From assembly GCF_011764585.1 (NCBI RefSeq), contig NZ_AP022853.1, forward strand, positions 913,501 to 977,500: DNA of 64,000 nt, in the 5' to 3' direction. This document shows, piece by piece, positions 30,244 to 39,552 of this stretch (positions are counted from its first letter, which is position 1; every line of letters begins with the position of its first letter). Made by a program: the position numbers and the translations under genes. The notes under the pieces were generated by a model that made no database searches, had not been told where the DNA came from, and saw only the letters and a list, made by a program, of their open reading frames with translations. Source of the DNA: Sulfurimicrobium lacus (lineage in GTDB: Bacteria > Pseudomonadota > Gammaproteobacteria > Burkholderiales > Sulfuricellaceae).

Positions 30244-31605
30244 TTAGTGATGAGTTTCAGCTTGCGCATGTTCGTTTCCATCGTTTACGGGCAACGGCCA
30301 GGAATCGGGCTGGTTGTGGTGCAGGTTGTCGATGAAAATGTTGCCCAGCTCGAACACCAGGTCGCGCGTGCCGCGATAGCCCACCGACAGCTTGTGCGCC
30401 GCGCCGAGGCGGTCGAACATGGGGATGCCCATGCGCAGGAAGGGGATGCCGAGCCGTTCGGCGGCCTGCCGCCCGTGCGAGTGGGTAACCATCAGGTCGC
30501 AGCCCGCGGCGCGCTGTTCCAGGTCTTCCAGGTCACCGATCAGGATTTCTTCCGCCGGCATGCGCTCCAGCAGCACGGAGTGCGTGGTGGTTACCGCCGC
30601 CTCGATTTCGCAGCCCAGGTCCGTCAGCAGGGAGCCGATCTGCCACAGCAGGTCGGGCTCGGCGCCGATGGCGACCTTCTTGCCGCCGCAGAAAAAATGG
30701 GCGTCGAGCATGGCGTCCACCAGTTGGCTGCGCTGGCGGCGGTATTTGAGCGGAATCTCGTCCTTGGCCAGTTCGGAAAGCAACTGCAGGAACTCGTCGT
30801 TGGCTTGCAGGCCGGTGAGGCGGTCGAACATGCGGAACGGCACGCCGGTTTTCTCCTGCAGGGCCTCGGCGGCCCAGCGCATCTGCTCGCCGATGGCGAT
30901 GGTGATGGCGGAGCCGCCCATGGAGCGGATCTTTTCCACGCTGGCGCCGCCCAGCGTGGTGGGCAGGAAGGTTTCCGGGATGTGGCCGTCGAGCGAACCG
31001 GACAGGTCCGGCGCGATGATGGGGTAGAGGCCGAAGGACTCGATGGTCTCGCGGATTTCCTCGATGTCGGCCACCGTCAGGTGGCAGCCGGGCAGCACGT
31101 TGACCTGCCACGCGGTGCGCGGCAGGGGCTCGCACAAGGTGGTGAGAATGCGCGTCGCCGCCTTGCCCCAGCCGTCCTGGAACGCGCCCTGGTAATCGGG
31201 GGTGGAGACGTAGACCAGAGCGGTGTTGTCCAGTTCCGGGTGGCGCTTGCGGATCAGCTTGAGATAGCCGTCCACGTCGTCGCCCTTGGTTTCGGTCAAA
31301 CCGGTGGAACAGATGCCGATGACTTCCGGGTGCGCGCGGTTGTAGATGTTGAGGATTGCCTGTTCGAGGTTGTCCAGCCCGCCGAGGATGGTGGTGACCT
31401 CGTTCATGGCTGTGGTCTGCAGCGGGATGGTCTCGCGGAAATGGCGCACGAACAGCACCAGCCCGAAGGCGGTGCAGCCCTGTGAGCCGTGCATCAGCGG
31501 CAGGCACTTGTCCAGCCCGAGGAAGGCCAGCGCGGCGCCGATCGGCGCGCTCATCTTGAGCGGGTTGACGGCGCAGGCTTTCTTGCTGTGGGTTACGGTT
31601 GCCAT
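30244..31605 (-). CDS. nifN: Nitrogenase cofactor scaffold NifN
   Basis: 453-aa protein similar to NifK. It begins with CAVNPLKMSAPIGAALAFLG, LMHGSQGCTAFGLVLFVRHF and then IGICSTGLTETKGDDVDGYL. The Cys positions differ from NifK (C44-like in GSQGCTAF is kept), as expected for NifN, which with NifE forms the scaffold for FeMo-cofactor maturation. GGAGAAAAAC precedes ATG 31605. It is separated from nifE by a 57-base spacer holding a small palindrome. Confidence 0.96.
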   Translation of the reverse strand: MATVTHSKKACAVNPLKMSAPIGAALAFLGLDKCLPLMHGSQGCTAFGLVLFVRHFRETIPLQTTAMNEVTTILGGLDNLEQAILNIYNRAHPEVIGICSTGLTETKGDDVDGYLKLIRKRHPELDNTALVYVSTPDYQGAFQDGWGKAATRILTTLCEPLPRTAWQVNVLPGCHLTVADIEEIRETIESFGLYPIIAPDLSGSLDGHIPETFLPTTLGGASVEKIRSMGGSAITIAIGEQMRWAAEALQEKTGVPFRMFDRLTGLQANDEFLQLLSELAKDEIPLKYRRQRSQLVDAMLDAHFFCGGKKVAIGAEPDLLWQIGSLLTDLGCEIEAAVTTTHSVLLERMPAEEILIGDLEDLEQRAAGCDLMVTHSHGRQAAERLGIPFLRMGIPMFDRLGAAHKLSVGYRGTRDLVFELGNIFIDNLHHNQPDSWPLPVNDGNEHAQAETHH

Positions 31606-31630
31606 GTTTTTCTCCTGAATGAGGCGAGAT

Positions 31631-31660
31631 AGGTGAGGGGCGAGGCGGAAAACCTCACCT
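31631..31660. repeat. Small inverted repeat between nifE and nifN
   Basis: Arms AGGTGAGG (31631-31638) and CCTCACCT (31653-31660) with flanking GAGAT / TTCTC near-matches. It resembles the larger GTGAGGAG palindrome between nifH and nifD (49561-49639). Confidence 0.6.
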
Positions 31661-31662
31661 TC

Positions 31663-33084
31663 TCAGCATCCGCCTTCGCTCCTCATGTCCAAACCCTCGT
31701 TGTCCCGCTCCCACGGCGCGGGGCGCCGCACCTGTTCCCAGATCGGGTTGTAGAGCAGCAGGTCGATCTGTTTCATCAGCTCCACCATGCCCTCGTAGCC
31801 GGCATAGGCGTGGTGGCGTTCCTGGTTGATGTCCATCCACGGGGTCTTGGCCTTGAGCGCGACGAACTGGGAGCGTCCGCCGGAGAGCATGATGTCGGCC
31901 TCGGAGTTCTTGAGGATGCGGTACATCTCGCGCGGCGGCAGGTCGTCGAACATGTGCGACTCGTCGCCCATGATTTCCTTGATGCGCGCCTTGTCTTCCT
32001 TGGTCGATTTCTTGGTGCTGGTGCCCATCACCTCGATGCCGATTTCCTGCAGCGCCGACACTACCGACCAGGATTTCACCCCGCCGGTGATGAGCAGCAC
32101 CCGCTTGCCGGAAAGCCGCGCCCGGTAAGGCTCGATGCGCGCCCAGGCGCGGGCCTCTTCGCGGGCGATCAGAGCTTCCGTGCGTGCCAGCAGCTCTTCC
32201 GGTGCACCCTGCTGGACCAGCAGCTTGGCGATGTTGCGGAGGGATTCGGAGGTGTCGGAAATACCATAGAAAGAACCTTCGAAATAAGGGATGCCATAGC
32301 GTTCCTCCATCTTGCGGGCGATGTTGATCAAGGCCTTGGAGCACACCATCATCGCCGCCTTGGCGCGATGGGAGCGGGCCACGTCCGAGTAGCGCGCGTC
32401 GCCGGAAATGTTGGCCAGCACGCGGATGCCGAGCGCGTCGAAGAGCGGCTTCACCTGCCACAGTTCGCCGGCCAGGTTGTATTCGCCGTAGATATTGATG
32501 TCGTAGGGCGTGCTGAACTCCGGCTCCTCGGTGCCGACCACGTAGTCCAGCAGCGCCTCGCCGCCCAGCTTGTTGCCCAGGTTCTTGCTGCCGGCGAAGC
32601 CCGGCGCGTTGACCGGGATCACCGGCTTGCCGAACTTGGCGGCCGCTGCCTTGCACACCGCCTCGATGTCGTCGCCGATCATGGCGGTGACGCAGGTCTG
32701 GTAGACGAATACCGCGGGCGGGTCGTATTTCTCGATGATTTCGCGGATCGCCCGGAACAGGCGCTTCTCCCCGCCGTAGACCACGTCGAGGTCGCCGATG
32801 TCGGTGGTGAATCCGGTGCGGTACAGCTTGGGGCCGCTCGATGCGGCATGGCGGTTGTCCCAGGAATTGCCCTCGCAGGCGATCGGGCCGTGCACCAGGT
32901 GCGCCACGTCGACGATGGGCTGCAGCGCGATCTTGGCGCCGTCGAAGGCGCAGCCGCCAGCCGCCGCGCCGGGCGTGAGCTGCTTGGCGCAGCCCTTCTT
33001 GCGTTCCTTGTCGGATTTGCCCTGGTTGACGCCGCAAGCGGGCTCGTTGAACACCGCCTCGACTTTGCTGGTTAATGCGCTCAT
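31663..33084 (-). CDS. nifE: Nitrogenase cofactor scaffold NifE
   Basis: 473-aa NifD relative. Cys ligands appear in PACGVNQGK, the [13 protein letters not shown] segment, [12 protein letters not shown] and [13 protein letters not shown]. It forms the alpha part of the NifEN scaffold. It is the first gene of the operon: a perfect sigma-54 site (33124-33139) lies 40 bases upstream and a NifA site further up. No strong ribosome site is seen before ATG 33084; the leader is only about 27 bases. Confidence 0.96.
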   Translation of the reverse strand: MSALTSKVEAVFNEPACGVNQGKSDKERKKGCAKQLTPGAAAGGCAFDGAKIALQPIVDVAHLVHGPIACEGNSWDNRHAASSGPKLYRTGFTTDIGDLDVVYGGEKRLFRAIREIIEKYDPPAVFVYQTCVTAMIGDDIEAVCKAAAAKFGKPVIPVNAPGFAGSKNLGNKLGGEALLDYVVGTEEPEFSTPYDINIYGEYNLAGELWQVKPLFDALGIRVLANISGDARYSDVARSHRAKAAMMVCSKALINIARKMEERYGIPYFEGSFYGISDTSESLRNIAKLLVQQGAPEELLARTEALIAREEARAWARIEPYRARLSGKRVLLITGGVKSWSVVSALQEIGIEVMGTSTKKSTKEDKARIKEIMGDESHMFDDLPPREMYRILKNSEADIMLSGGRSQFVALKAKTPWMDINQERHHAYAGYEGMVELMKQIDLLLYNPIWEQVRRPAPWERDNEGLDMRSEGGC

Positions 33085-33123
33085 TGCGAAAATCCCGACA
33101 AAAGTTACTCTTGCCGTGATCTT

Positions 33124-33139
33124 TGCAATTCCCGTGCCA
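33124..33139 (-). promoter_or_regulatory. Sigma-54 promoter of nifE operon
   Basis: On the minus strand TGGCACGGGAATTGCA matches the -24/-12 consensus TGGCACG-N4-TTGCA at every fixed position. Transcription should begin about 12 bases downstream, near 33112, giving a ~27-base leader before nifE. Confidence 0.93.
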
Positions 33140-33214
33140 CGCCGCGAAATTCGCGTGCAACACCCGTCAATTCTCGGTTTGCGTGGAATCGGTCAAATTG
33201 TTGTCGGTCCGGTC

Positions 33215-33230
33215 TGTCGTGTTTGCGACA
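33215..33230 (-). promoter_or_regulatory. NifA upstream activator site for nifE
   Basis: TGT-N10-ACA palindrome (TGTCGTGTTTGCGACA on the plus strand), 76 bases upstream of the -24 box. Spacing is right for NifA acting through a DNA loop. It is nearly identical to the site before nifH (50762-50777). Confidence 0.9.
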
Positions 33231-33324
33231 ATCAACCGACAATGCTCAGTCATCGCTACAAAGAGCGTTGATTGACTGGCCGTCCTGAAATCGGTACCTT
33301 CCGCGATATGCAACCAAGGCAACA

Positions 33325-33999
33325 ATGATGCCCACTCGTCCACCCTTCAGTCCCGAGATCAGAACTTCACGCGTCGGAAGCTTTGCCCGCCGTGTACCGC
33401 TATTGATCGTTGGCGCGCTTGCGCTGCTTGTCGGCGCGTGCAACAAAGCGCCGGAGAACGCGCCGCCATCCGATGCTCAGAAACAGCAGGACACCGCCAA
33501 GGCAAACAGCGTCATCCCGGAGGAGTCGCCGCTGGCCAAGGCGGCGACCAAGGGAAATCTCACCGAAGTGAAAGCGCTGCTCGACAAGGGTGCGAGCCCC
33601 AATGTTTTCGATGCGCTGGGAAGGACGCCGCTCCACATGGCCGCTTTTTACGGGCACCCGAGGACCGCCGCACTGCTCATCGCCAAGGGGGCGGATGTCA
33701 ATGCCAAGGACCGGATCGGCATGACGCCTTTGCATGCGGCGGTGCTCGCTGGCAGCGTACAGGAAGTTGATCTGTTCCTGGCCAACAAGGCCGAGATCGA
33801 CGCCGTGGCGAATTCCGGCGTAACGCCGCTCCATCTGGCCGCAGCGACCGGACATCCGCAACTGGTGAAAATTCTGATCCAGCGCGGCGCCAACCCGCTG
33901 AACAAGGATCTGACCGGGGCTACACCGCTATTTTACGCGGTGAGAAACAAGGATCCGGACTCGATAGCGCTGCTCCGGCAATACGCCGCCAAAGAGTGA
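33325..33999 (+). CDS. Ankyrin-repeat lipoprotein
   Basis: 224-aa protein. A basic stretch is followed by a hydrophobic signal and lipobox (LALLVGAC, Cys about 39), so it should be a lipoprotein. Four ankyrin repeats follow (LAKAATKGNLTEVKALLDKG, RTPLHMAAFYGHPRTAALLI, MTPLHAAVLAGSVQEVDLFL, VTPLHLAAATGHPQLVKILI). It diverges from nifE and shares the intergenic region with the NifA site, but no sigma-54 site points toward it. Partner protein unknown. Confidence 0.9.
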   Translation: MMPTRPPFSPEIRTSRVGSFARRVPLLIVGALALLVGACNKAPENAPPSDAQKQQDTAKANSVIPEESPLAKAATKGNLTEVKALLDKGASPNVFDALGRTPLHMAAFYGHPRTAALLIAKGADVNAKDRIGMTPLHAAVLAGSVQEVDLFLANKAEIDAVANSGVTPLHLAAATGHPQLVKILIQRGANPLNKDLTGATPLFYAVRNKDPDSIALLRQYAAKE

Positions 34000-34098
34000 C
34001 GCCTGACGGGGCGTGTCGGCGCGCCCTGGAATCCGCCCAGGGATACTCGGCGAGCGTCGATGTAAAATAGCGATTTACATCCATAGGAGCACCCGCCC

Positions 34099-34449
34099 GT
34101 GAGTTCCGTTCTCTTGCTGGTTTTGTCGAATGTCTTCATGACCTTCGCCTGGTACGGGCACTTGAAATACGGCCAGGAGTGGCCGCTGTGGAAAGTGATC
34201 CTGGTTTCCTGGTCTATCGCGCTGCTCGAATACTGCCTGGCGGTACCGGCGAATCGTCTCGGCTATGGCGAGTTCACGGGTTTCCAGCTCAAGATCATGC
34301 AAGAGGTCATCACGCTCGTCGTCTTCATCGGATTCGCGCTCACTTTTCTGAAGGAAAAACTCGCGTGGAATTACCTCGTCGCCTTTGCGTTTCTCGCGGT
34401 CGCCGTGTTCTTTGCTTTCGCCTTCAAGGCTCCCGGACCGGCCGCCTGA
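34099..34449 (+). CDS. DUF486/DMT-family small membrane protein
   Basis: 116-aa protein with four hydrophobic helices (SSVLLLVLSNVFMTFAWYGH, KVILVSWSIALLEYCLAVPA, EVITLVVFIGFALTFLKEK, YLVAFAFLAVAVFFAFAF). The YGEFTGFQLKIMQEV loop is the DUF486 signature. Members look like half-size drug/metabolite exporters. GTG 34099 has AGGAG upstream. No substrate known. Confidence 0.9.
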   Translation: MSSVLLLVLSNVFMTFAWYGHLKYGQEWPLWKVILVSWSIALLEYCLAVPANRLGYGEFTGFQLKIMQEVITLVVFIGFALTFLKEKLAWNYLVAFAFLAVAVFFAFAFKAPGPAA

Positions 34450-34473
34450 ACGGCTCGGGAGCTTTATACGCCA

Positions 34474-35070
34474 TCAGCGGTGAACGATGCTGCCGTTGCT
34501 GGCCCTGACTGCGCTGCCGGTGGTGAAGCCGGGGTCCTTGTCGAAGCTGAACGTCTTCTCGTCACCATTTTCGAAGCGCACGGCAACTTCCCACACATTG
34601 GCGGTCTTCACCTTCTGCTCGATCTTGTGCCCGGCGTAGGCGCCGCCCGCGGCACCAGCGATGGTGGCAATGTCCTTGCCGGTCCCACTCCCCACCTGAT
34701 GGCCTAGCAGGGCGCCGGCAACACCGCCCGCGATGATGCCCACGGGTCCGCCCTCGCCTTGTTTTTCCACCACCCTTACCGACAGCACCTTGCCGCAGTC
34801 GGCACACACCTTGGCGCTGCGGGCTGAGGTGCCGGCATATTCGGATTTGGCATTGGCCAGCGCTTTGTTGTATTCGGCCTTGGCATCGCGCAAGCATTGC
34901 ATGCGGGCACTGGAGGAAGATTCGTCGGCACAGAGTTTCTTGTCATCGGCGTAGCGGGTGGCTGCGGCCTTCTTTGCCTCCGCATATTGAGATTTGGAGC
35001 TTGTGTCGGCGGCAAAGGCGGGGCCGGACAGGAAGGCGGCGATAAGCAGCAAAACAATATGGTGTTTCAT
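34474..35070 (-). CDS. Glycine-zipper 2TM-domain envelope protein
   Basis: 198-aa protein with a signal peptide (cleaving after GPAFA, residue ~20), a charged helical region (KSQYAEAKKAAATRYADDKK), and a Gly-zipper region VGIIAGGVAGALLGHQVGSG ... IAGAAGGAYAGHKIE typical of the SlyB/YmgG-like 2TM family, then a small beta tail. It should sit in the outer membrane or periplasm. The CADCGK motif (about 92-97) is unusual and could bind metal. Confidence 0.85.
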   Translation of the reverse strand: MKHHIVLLLIAAFLSGPAFAADTSSKSQYAEAKKAAATRYADDKKLCADESSSSARMQCLRDAKAEYNKALANAKSEYAGTSARSAKVCADCGKVLSVRVVEKQGEGGPVGIIAGGVAGALLGHQVGSGTGKDIATIAGAAGGAYAGHKIEQKVKTANVWEVAVRFENGDEKTFSFDKDPGFTTGSAVRASNGSIVHR

Positions 35071-35144
35071 TTTTCTCTCCAGGGGTGAGGAAGGGTAGAA
35101 AAGTATGGCTCAAGTCAGGTGCAAAGACTGAACCGCCCGAAGGC

Positions 35145-36260
35145 TCACGACAGCTTGATCTTGAGCGCCAGGTCGGTTCTCGAATCCGCATTGTGCAAAG
35201 CTTCCTGCTCCGATATCTTGCGCGCCTTGTAGAGCTTGTACAGGCAATCGTCGAATAACTGCATGCCGACTTCCGTGCCTTTTTTGATGGCATCTTTCAG
35301 AACGTCGATCTGGCCTTTCTGGATCAGGTCCGAGGAATAGGCGGATTGCAGCAGAACTTCCGTCGCCAGCACCAGGCCGCCTTCCATGCCGGGAATCAGC
35401 CTCTGAGAAATCACGCCCTTGAGGTTGAGCGACAGATCCATCAAAACCTGCTTGCGCGCATCTTCCGGAAAGAAGTTTATCAGTCGTTCGACTGCCTGAT
35501 TCGCGTTGTTGGAGTGCAATGTGGAAATACACAGCGCGCCGGCTTCCGCGTACATGATCGCGTGCTGGGCCGTCTCCCGGTCCCGGATCTCGCCGATGAC
35601 GATCACGTCCGGCGCTTCGCGCATCGCATTTCGCAACGCATCGCCGAATGTCAGTGTGTCTACCCCGACTTCCCTTTGCTCGACCATCGACTTCCCATGC
35701 GTGAACAGGAATTCGATCGGGTCCTCGATGGTGATGATGCGGCCATCCACCATTTTGGTCCGGTGCCCGACCATGGCCGCCAGGGTGGTGCTTTTCCCGG
35801 TACCTGCCGCGCCGACCATCAGCACCAGGCCGCGTTTGAGCATTGAGAGCTGCGCCGCCTGAGGCGGCAGGCCGAGCACGTCGAAAGTGGGGATATCCGC
35901 CTTGATCAGTCGAACCGCTACCGACACCTCGCCGCGCTGGTAGTAGACGTTCACGCGGTAGCGGCCGGTGTGGTCCGAAGCCAGGGCAAAGTTGCACTCT
36001 TTGGTTTGCTCGAACTCCCGGCGTTGCGCGCTGGTCATCAGCTCATAAGCGATTTTCTTGGATTCTCCCGGTTTGAGTGCAGGCCAGGGAATATGGGTTT
36101 TGAGATCATCTTTCTCATCACCCTGACGGCGATGCGCGGGAAGGTTAACGGGGAGCGTTTCCCCCTGTATTTTCATGCGGGGAGAGATTTCCGCCGAGAT
36201 AAAAAGGTCCGATGCCCCACGCTCGACCATTAATTTCAGGAGTTCCTGGATATCAGTCAT
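35145..36260 (-). CDS. PilT/PilU-type twitching motility ATPase
   Basis: 371-aa ATPase. Walker A GAAGTGKST (about 150-158), Asp box and Walker B ITIEDPIEFLF ... DVIVIGEIRD, and the His box STLHSNNANQAVERL are present. The sequence is closer to PilU (LKRGLVLMVGAAGTGKST, FPEDARKQVLMDLSLNLKG) than to PilT. A charged insertion (AHRRQGDEKDDLKTHIPWPA, residues 42-61) is unusual. It drives pilus retraction at the inner membrane with PilT. ATG 36260 has AGGTGAT upstream. No pilT lies next to it. Confidence 0.85.
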   Translation of the reverse strand: MTDIQELLKLMVERGASDLFISAEISPRMKIQGETLPVNLPAHRRQGDEKDDLKTHIPWPALKPGESKKIAYELMTSAQRREFEQTKECNFALASDHTGRYRVNVYYQRGEVSVAVRLIKADIPTFDVLGLPPQAAQLSMLKRGLVLMVGAAGTGKSTTLAAMVGHRTKMVDGRIITIEDPIEFLFTHGKSMVEQREVGVDTLTFGDALRNAMREAPDVIVIGEIRDRETAQHAIMYAEAGALCISTLHSNNANQAVERLINFFPEDARKQVLMDLSLNLKGVISQRLIPGMEGGLVLATEVLLQSAYSSDLIQKGQIDVLKDAIKKGTEVGMQLFDDCLYKLYKARKISEQEALHNADSRTDLALKIKLS

Positions 36261-36610
36261 TTCATCACCTATGAAAAATGGGGAATTCAACGCCAGTGGC
36301 AATTGCAGCACTGAGAGCTTAGGCTTTTTGCCAAGCCCGGAAAGGCGTGAATGCTTCGAAACAACGCTCCGTTGCTTCGGGTCGGCGCCTTTCAACCTTA
36401 CGTCCGCGTTCTTTCCTGTTCTTGTGGAGGCCGACATTTTCATTATCCACTTTTCACCGTTCAGTGCCGAGTTTTTGCCGCATGGTCGTATTTTCCCTGG
36501 GACACAACGACGCAAGATTACGTGAATGTCTATGGGTTTGATCTAGGGTCAAGGCAGTATTTTTCCGTTGGAAGCGGGCTTTCGCCGCACCCTCGGAGGC
36601 AAAACGGGTT
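36261..36610. other. 350-bp spacer with no recognised feature
   Basis: Between the PilU-like gene and the LytTR regulator. Several frames are open for a while but none has a convincing start, ribosome site or protein-like composition. It probably holds the promoter of the PilU-like gene. No repeat or hairpin stood out. Confidence 0.5.
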
Positions 36611-37351
36611 TCACATCTGCCGGAACAAATGCGCATAGCTGCGGCTTACCGCGATCTTCTCCGGCCGGTCGCGCAGGGTGAGCGAGACCTTGCCCAGCAA
36701 ATCGTGGTGCGCGGAGACGATCTGACCCACGTTCACCACCGTGCCGCGATGCACCTGCCAGAACTGCTGCGGGTCGAGTTGCGCGAGCAACTCCTTGAGC
36801 GGCGTGCGCAACAGCAATTCGGCATCGCGCGTCTGCAGCAGCGTGTACTTATCGGCGGACTGAAAGCAGCAGACTTCTTCCACCGCCACCATGCGCACCG
36901 TCTGACCCACTTGCGCGCGCAGCCAGCGCAGCGGTTCCGGTTTGGCAGGCGCGGCGAGCAGCCGTTGCAGGCGCGCCAGCAATTCGTCGGGCGCCGCCAC
37001 CGCATGCTGTTTCAACCGTTCCACGCAGCGCGCCAGACGCTCGTCCGAGACCGGCTTGAGCAGGTAGTCCGCTGCCGCCTGCTCGAAGGCCTGCACCGCG
37101 TGGTCGTCGTAGGCGGTGACGAACACCACGCGACACCCGGCTGGCGCGGAGCGTGCCGCGTCCAGCCCGCTCTGCCCCGGCATGCGGATATCGAGGAAAG
37201 CGAAATCCGGCTTGATCTCCGCCAGTGCCGCCGCGGCCGCCACGCCGTCGTGCACTACTGCGGCGATGTGCAATTCGGGCCACAGGCGCTGCAGCCGACG
37301 CTGCAAATCATCCGCCAGATGCCGTTCGTCGTCGGCGATGATGGCTTTCAT
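36611..37351 (-). CDS. LytTR-family response regulator
   Basis: 246-aa protein with a receiver domain (phospho-Asp about D54 in FAFLDIRMPG; KP near DYLLKPVSDE) and a C-terminal LytTR DNA-binding domain (WLRAQVGQTVRMVAVEEVCC ... FWQVHRGTVVNVGQIVSAHH). It is the AlgR/LytR type. Its start overlaps the stop of the kinase gene by ATGA, so the pair is translated together. It is the last gene of a six-gene operon with an ABC transporter. Confidence 0.92.
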   Translation of the reverse strand: MKAIIADDERHLADDLQRRLQRLWPELHIAAVVHDGVAAAAALAEIKPDFAFLDIRMPGQSGLDAARSAPAGCRVVFVTAYDDHAVQAFEQAAADYLLKPVSDERLARCVERLKQHAVAAPDELLARLQRLLAAPAKPEPLRWLRAQVGQTVRMVAVEEVCCFQSADKYTLLQTRDAELLLRTPLKELLAQLDPQQFWQVHRGTVVNVGQIVSAHHDLLGKVSLTLRDRPEKIAVSRSYAHLFRQM

Positions 37352-38331
37352 TGAGGAAGCGCCAGGGTGGCAATCGCGCCGGCCTCGCCATTGCCCCGCA
37401 GCGTCAGGTATCCGGTCTCCCCGAACAGGGTAGCCAGCCGTGCACGCACGTTCGCCAGCCCCGTTCCCGCAGTATTTTTATCCCGCAGGCCCACGCCGCT
37501 GTCGCTGACTTCGATGCGCAACATTGCATGCGCGATGCTTGCGCGGATGTTGATCTCGCCGCCGCCCAGTTTCGGTTCGATGCCGTGACGCACCGCGTTC
37601 TCCACCAGCGGCTGCAGCAGCATCGGCGGGAAGGCCGAACGACGGGCATCTTCAGGCACCTCGATATGCCAGTTCAGGCGTTCGCCGAAACGGATCTTCA
37701 TGATCTGCAGGTAGTTCTCCAGCATGTCCAGCTCGTCGCCCAAGGTCGCGCTGTCGCTGCGCGCCCGCGCCAGGGCCACGCGCAGCCAGTCGTTGAGGTG
37801 TTCCAGCAGTTGTTTCGCCAAGGTCGGATCGCCGTCGATCAGGCTGCCGACGTTCGCCAGCGTGTTGAACAGGAAATGCGGCTCGATCTGCGCCTGCAGC
37901 AGCTTGAGATGCGCCTCGATGGCGCGTCTTCCGCTCTCGCTCTCGATGAGCTGCCGCTGCTTCACTTCCGCCTCGATGCGTTCGGAAAGCAGTACCGCAG
38001 CAGCGCCGATGAAGCCAAAAAATAAACCAACCACCATGGTTTGCCAGGCTTGTGAATCGCTCCAGCTTCCATCCCCGGTGATGGCAAAAGCCAGCGTCAG
38101 GCCTACTGCCACACTGCTGGGGAAAGACAGCGCCAGTGTCGCCCAGCGCCTGATGCCGCTTCTCGTGCAAGTGAATGCAACGAGATTGATGGACAATACG
38201 GACAGGCCGATGCAATGCGAATAAATGAAGTTGTGGCGGAAAGGGATGTGCGGCAGCAGCATGGTCAACACGCCGGCGATGGCGGTATTGAAAACGAGGG
38301 TGGCGAGCAGGTAGGACAGCGTCTTTTTCAT
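37348..38331 (-). CDS. LytS/YehU-type sensor histidine kinase
   Basis: 327-aa protein with four hydrophobic helices (residues ~5-115), then the His_kinase domain with the phospho-His in LQAQIEPHFLFNTLANVGSL (about H152) and a HATPase (LQPLVENAVRHGIEPKLGGG ... GTGLANVRARL). This AlgZ/FimS-like kinase pairs with the LytTR regulator downstream. It lies 21 bases behind the barrel gene and may sense the state of the envelope. Confidence 0.92.
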   Translation of the reverse strand: MKKTLSYLLATLVFNTAIAGVLTMLLPHIPFRHNFIYSHCIGLSVLSINLVAFTCTRSGIRRWATLALSFPSSVAVGLTLAFAITGDGSWSDSQAWQTMVVGLFFGFIGAAAVLLSERIEAEVKQRQLIESESGRRAIEAHLKLLQAQIEPHFLFNTLANVGSLIDGDPTLAKQLLEHLNDWLRVALARARSDSATLGDELDMLENYLQIMKIRFGERLNWHIEVPEDARRSAFPPMLLQPLVENAVRHGIEPKLGGGEINIRASIAHAMLRIEVSDSGVGLRDKNTAGTGLANVRARLATLFGETGYLTLRGNGEAGAIATLALPQ

Positions 38332-38352
38332 GAAAGGATTATCCGTACGCGT

Positions 38353-39552
38353 TCACGGCAACGCGATCTTCAATCCCAGCGTCACGCTGCGCTGCAGCAG
38401 GGCGGAGAATTCCTGCCGCGCGTCGCCCTGCGGCAGCACCGCCAGCGCGAAGGCGCTGATTTCGCTGCCCAGGACGGTCTCGCCGTAAGCGGCGATTTCG
38501 TTGCCGCCGTCGCTCAGGTTGCGCGTGAACATCAGGCGCCAATAGCCGCGTTCGTCCATCAGGTTGCTCTGCCACACCAGGTGCAGGTAGTCGCGCCCCA
38601 GCAGGCGCGGCGCCAGGCCCAGGGCGATGTCGGGCGCGGCGACGGCGCGCTGGAAGTAAGCGCTCTCCTGCGCCGCGGTATAGCCGTGGCCTTCGTGCAG
38701 ATATTCGGCAGCCAACGATGTGCCGTCCTCGAAAGCGTGCGATGCACCCACCAGGGCGGTGCTGCGGCGCGGCCCCGGGGCTTGCGCCACGAAAGGCTGC
38801 GCGGCATCGGCGGACGACTGCAGCGCCACCGCCTGCGCGGAAGAGCCGAGTTCGCCGTACAGCATCAGCGCATCGCTTACGGTGATCTGGCCGTGCGCGC
38901 CGTAGAAGGCTGGCAGGTTCGGCGCCTTGACCGCGACCAGGCCGTAGGCCCATTCGTCGCCGCGCCGGTCTAATTTCGCCAGCCAGCTGTCGCGCCACAC
39001 ATCCGGCTGCGCCGCGCCGTGACCGGAGCGCACGATGCGCGCCAGGCTGACGCTGCTTTGCATGTCCGGGGTCAAGGAAAGCTTCAGCGTATCCATGCCG
39101 ACCAGTTCGCGCATCGGATCGCTGCGCCCGTTGTCGAAATAGAACGGGCTTGAAGGCGAGCGGAACTGCGCCGGCCCCCAGTTCAACACATCGCGCCCCG
39201 CCGCGACGTTCCATCCCTCGCCGGTCCGCACCTGCACCTGCCAGCGGCTCAAATAAGCTTCGTTGCGCTGCTGCGTGCCGTAAGCGTTGCGCTGCTCGCG
39301 CGTCGATATGATGGGGCGTGCCGTCAGCCGCACGCTTTCGTTCTCGGCCTTGAGGTTGAGGCGCAACTCCGCGACCTCGCTGTGCTGCGCCAGCCCCGCG
39401 ACCCGGTTGCCCGGATTGAGCACGCTGTCGTCGCGCAAGCTTGTGCTGTTGGCGTAGCCGTAGAGCGTGCCGTCCCACGAGGTGCGCCAGTCGGACTCGG
39501 CTGCCGAGGCCGTCGCAACGAATGCGCTCAGTGCAAGAACGACGAGCCTCAT
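38353..39552 (-). CDS. Putative outer-membrane beta-barrel protein
   Basis: 399-aa protein with a signal peptide (cleaving after ATASA, residue ~17). The rest is a run of alternating strands, e.g. LYGYANSTSLRDDSVLNPGN, LRLNLKAENESVRLTARPII, WQVQVRTGEGWNVAAGRDVL, STALVGASHAFEDGTSLAAE, ending GLKIALP. I know no family name. ATG 39552 overlaps the upstream LolA-like stop (ATGA). The position suggests it is the outer-membrane piece of a transport system with the ABC genes. Confidence 0.75.
   Translation of the reverse strand: MRLVVLALSAFVATASAAESDWRTSWDGTLYGYANSTSLRDDSVLNPGNRVAGLAQHSEVAELRLNLKAENESVRLTARPIISTREQRNAYGTQQRNEAYLSRWQVQVRTGEGWNVAAGRDVLNWGPAQFRSPSSPFYFDNGRSDPMRELVGMDTLKLSLTPDMQSSVSLARIVRSGHGAAQPDVWRDSWLAKLDRRGDEWAYGLVAVKAPNLPAFYGAHGQITVSDALMLYGELGSSAQAVALQSSADAAQPFVAQAPGPRRSTALVGASHAFEDGTSLAAEYLHEGHGYTAAQESAYFQRAVAAPDIALGLAPRLLGRDYLHLVWQSNLMDERGYWRLMFTRNLSDGGNEIAAYGETVLGSEISAFALAVLPQGDARQEFSALLQRSVTLGLKIALP

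Noticed and set aside
31655-33163. 502-codon minus-strand frame overlapping nifE
   Set aside because: It is a shifted frame of nifE; the nifE frame has all expected cluster ligands.
35145-36515. Longer PilU-like protein starting at 36515
   Set aside because: The extra 85 residues look unlike the family, and AGGTGAT precedes the ATG at 36260.
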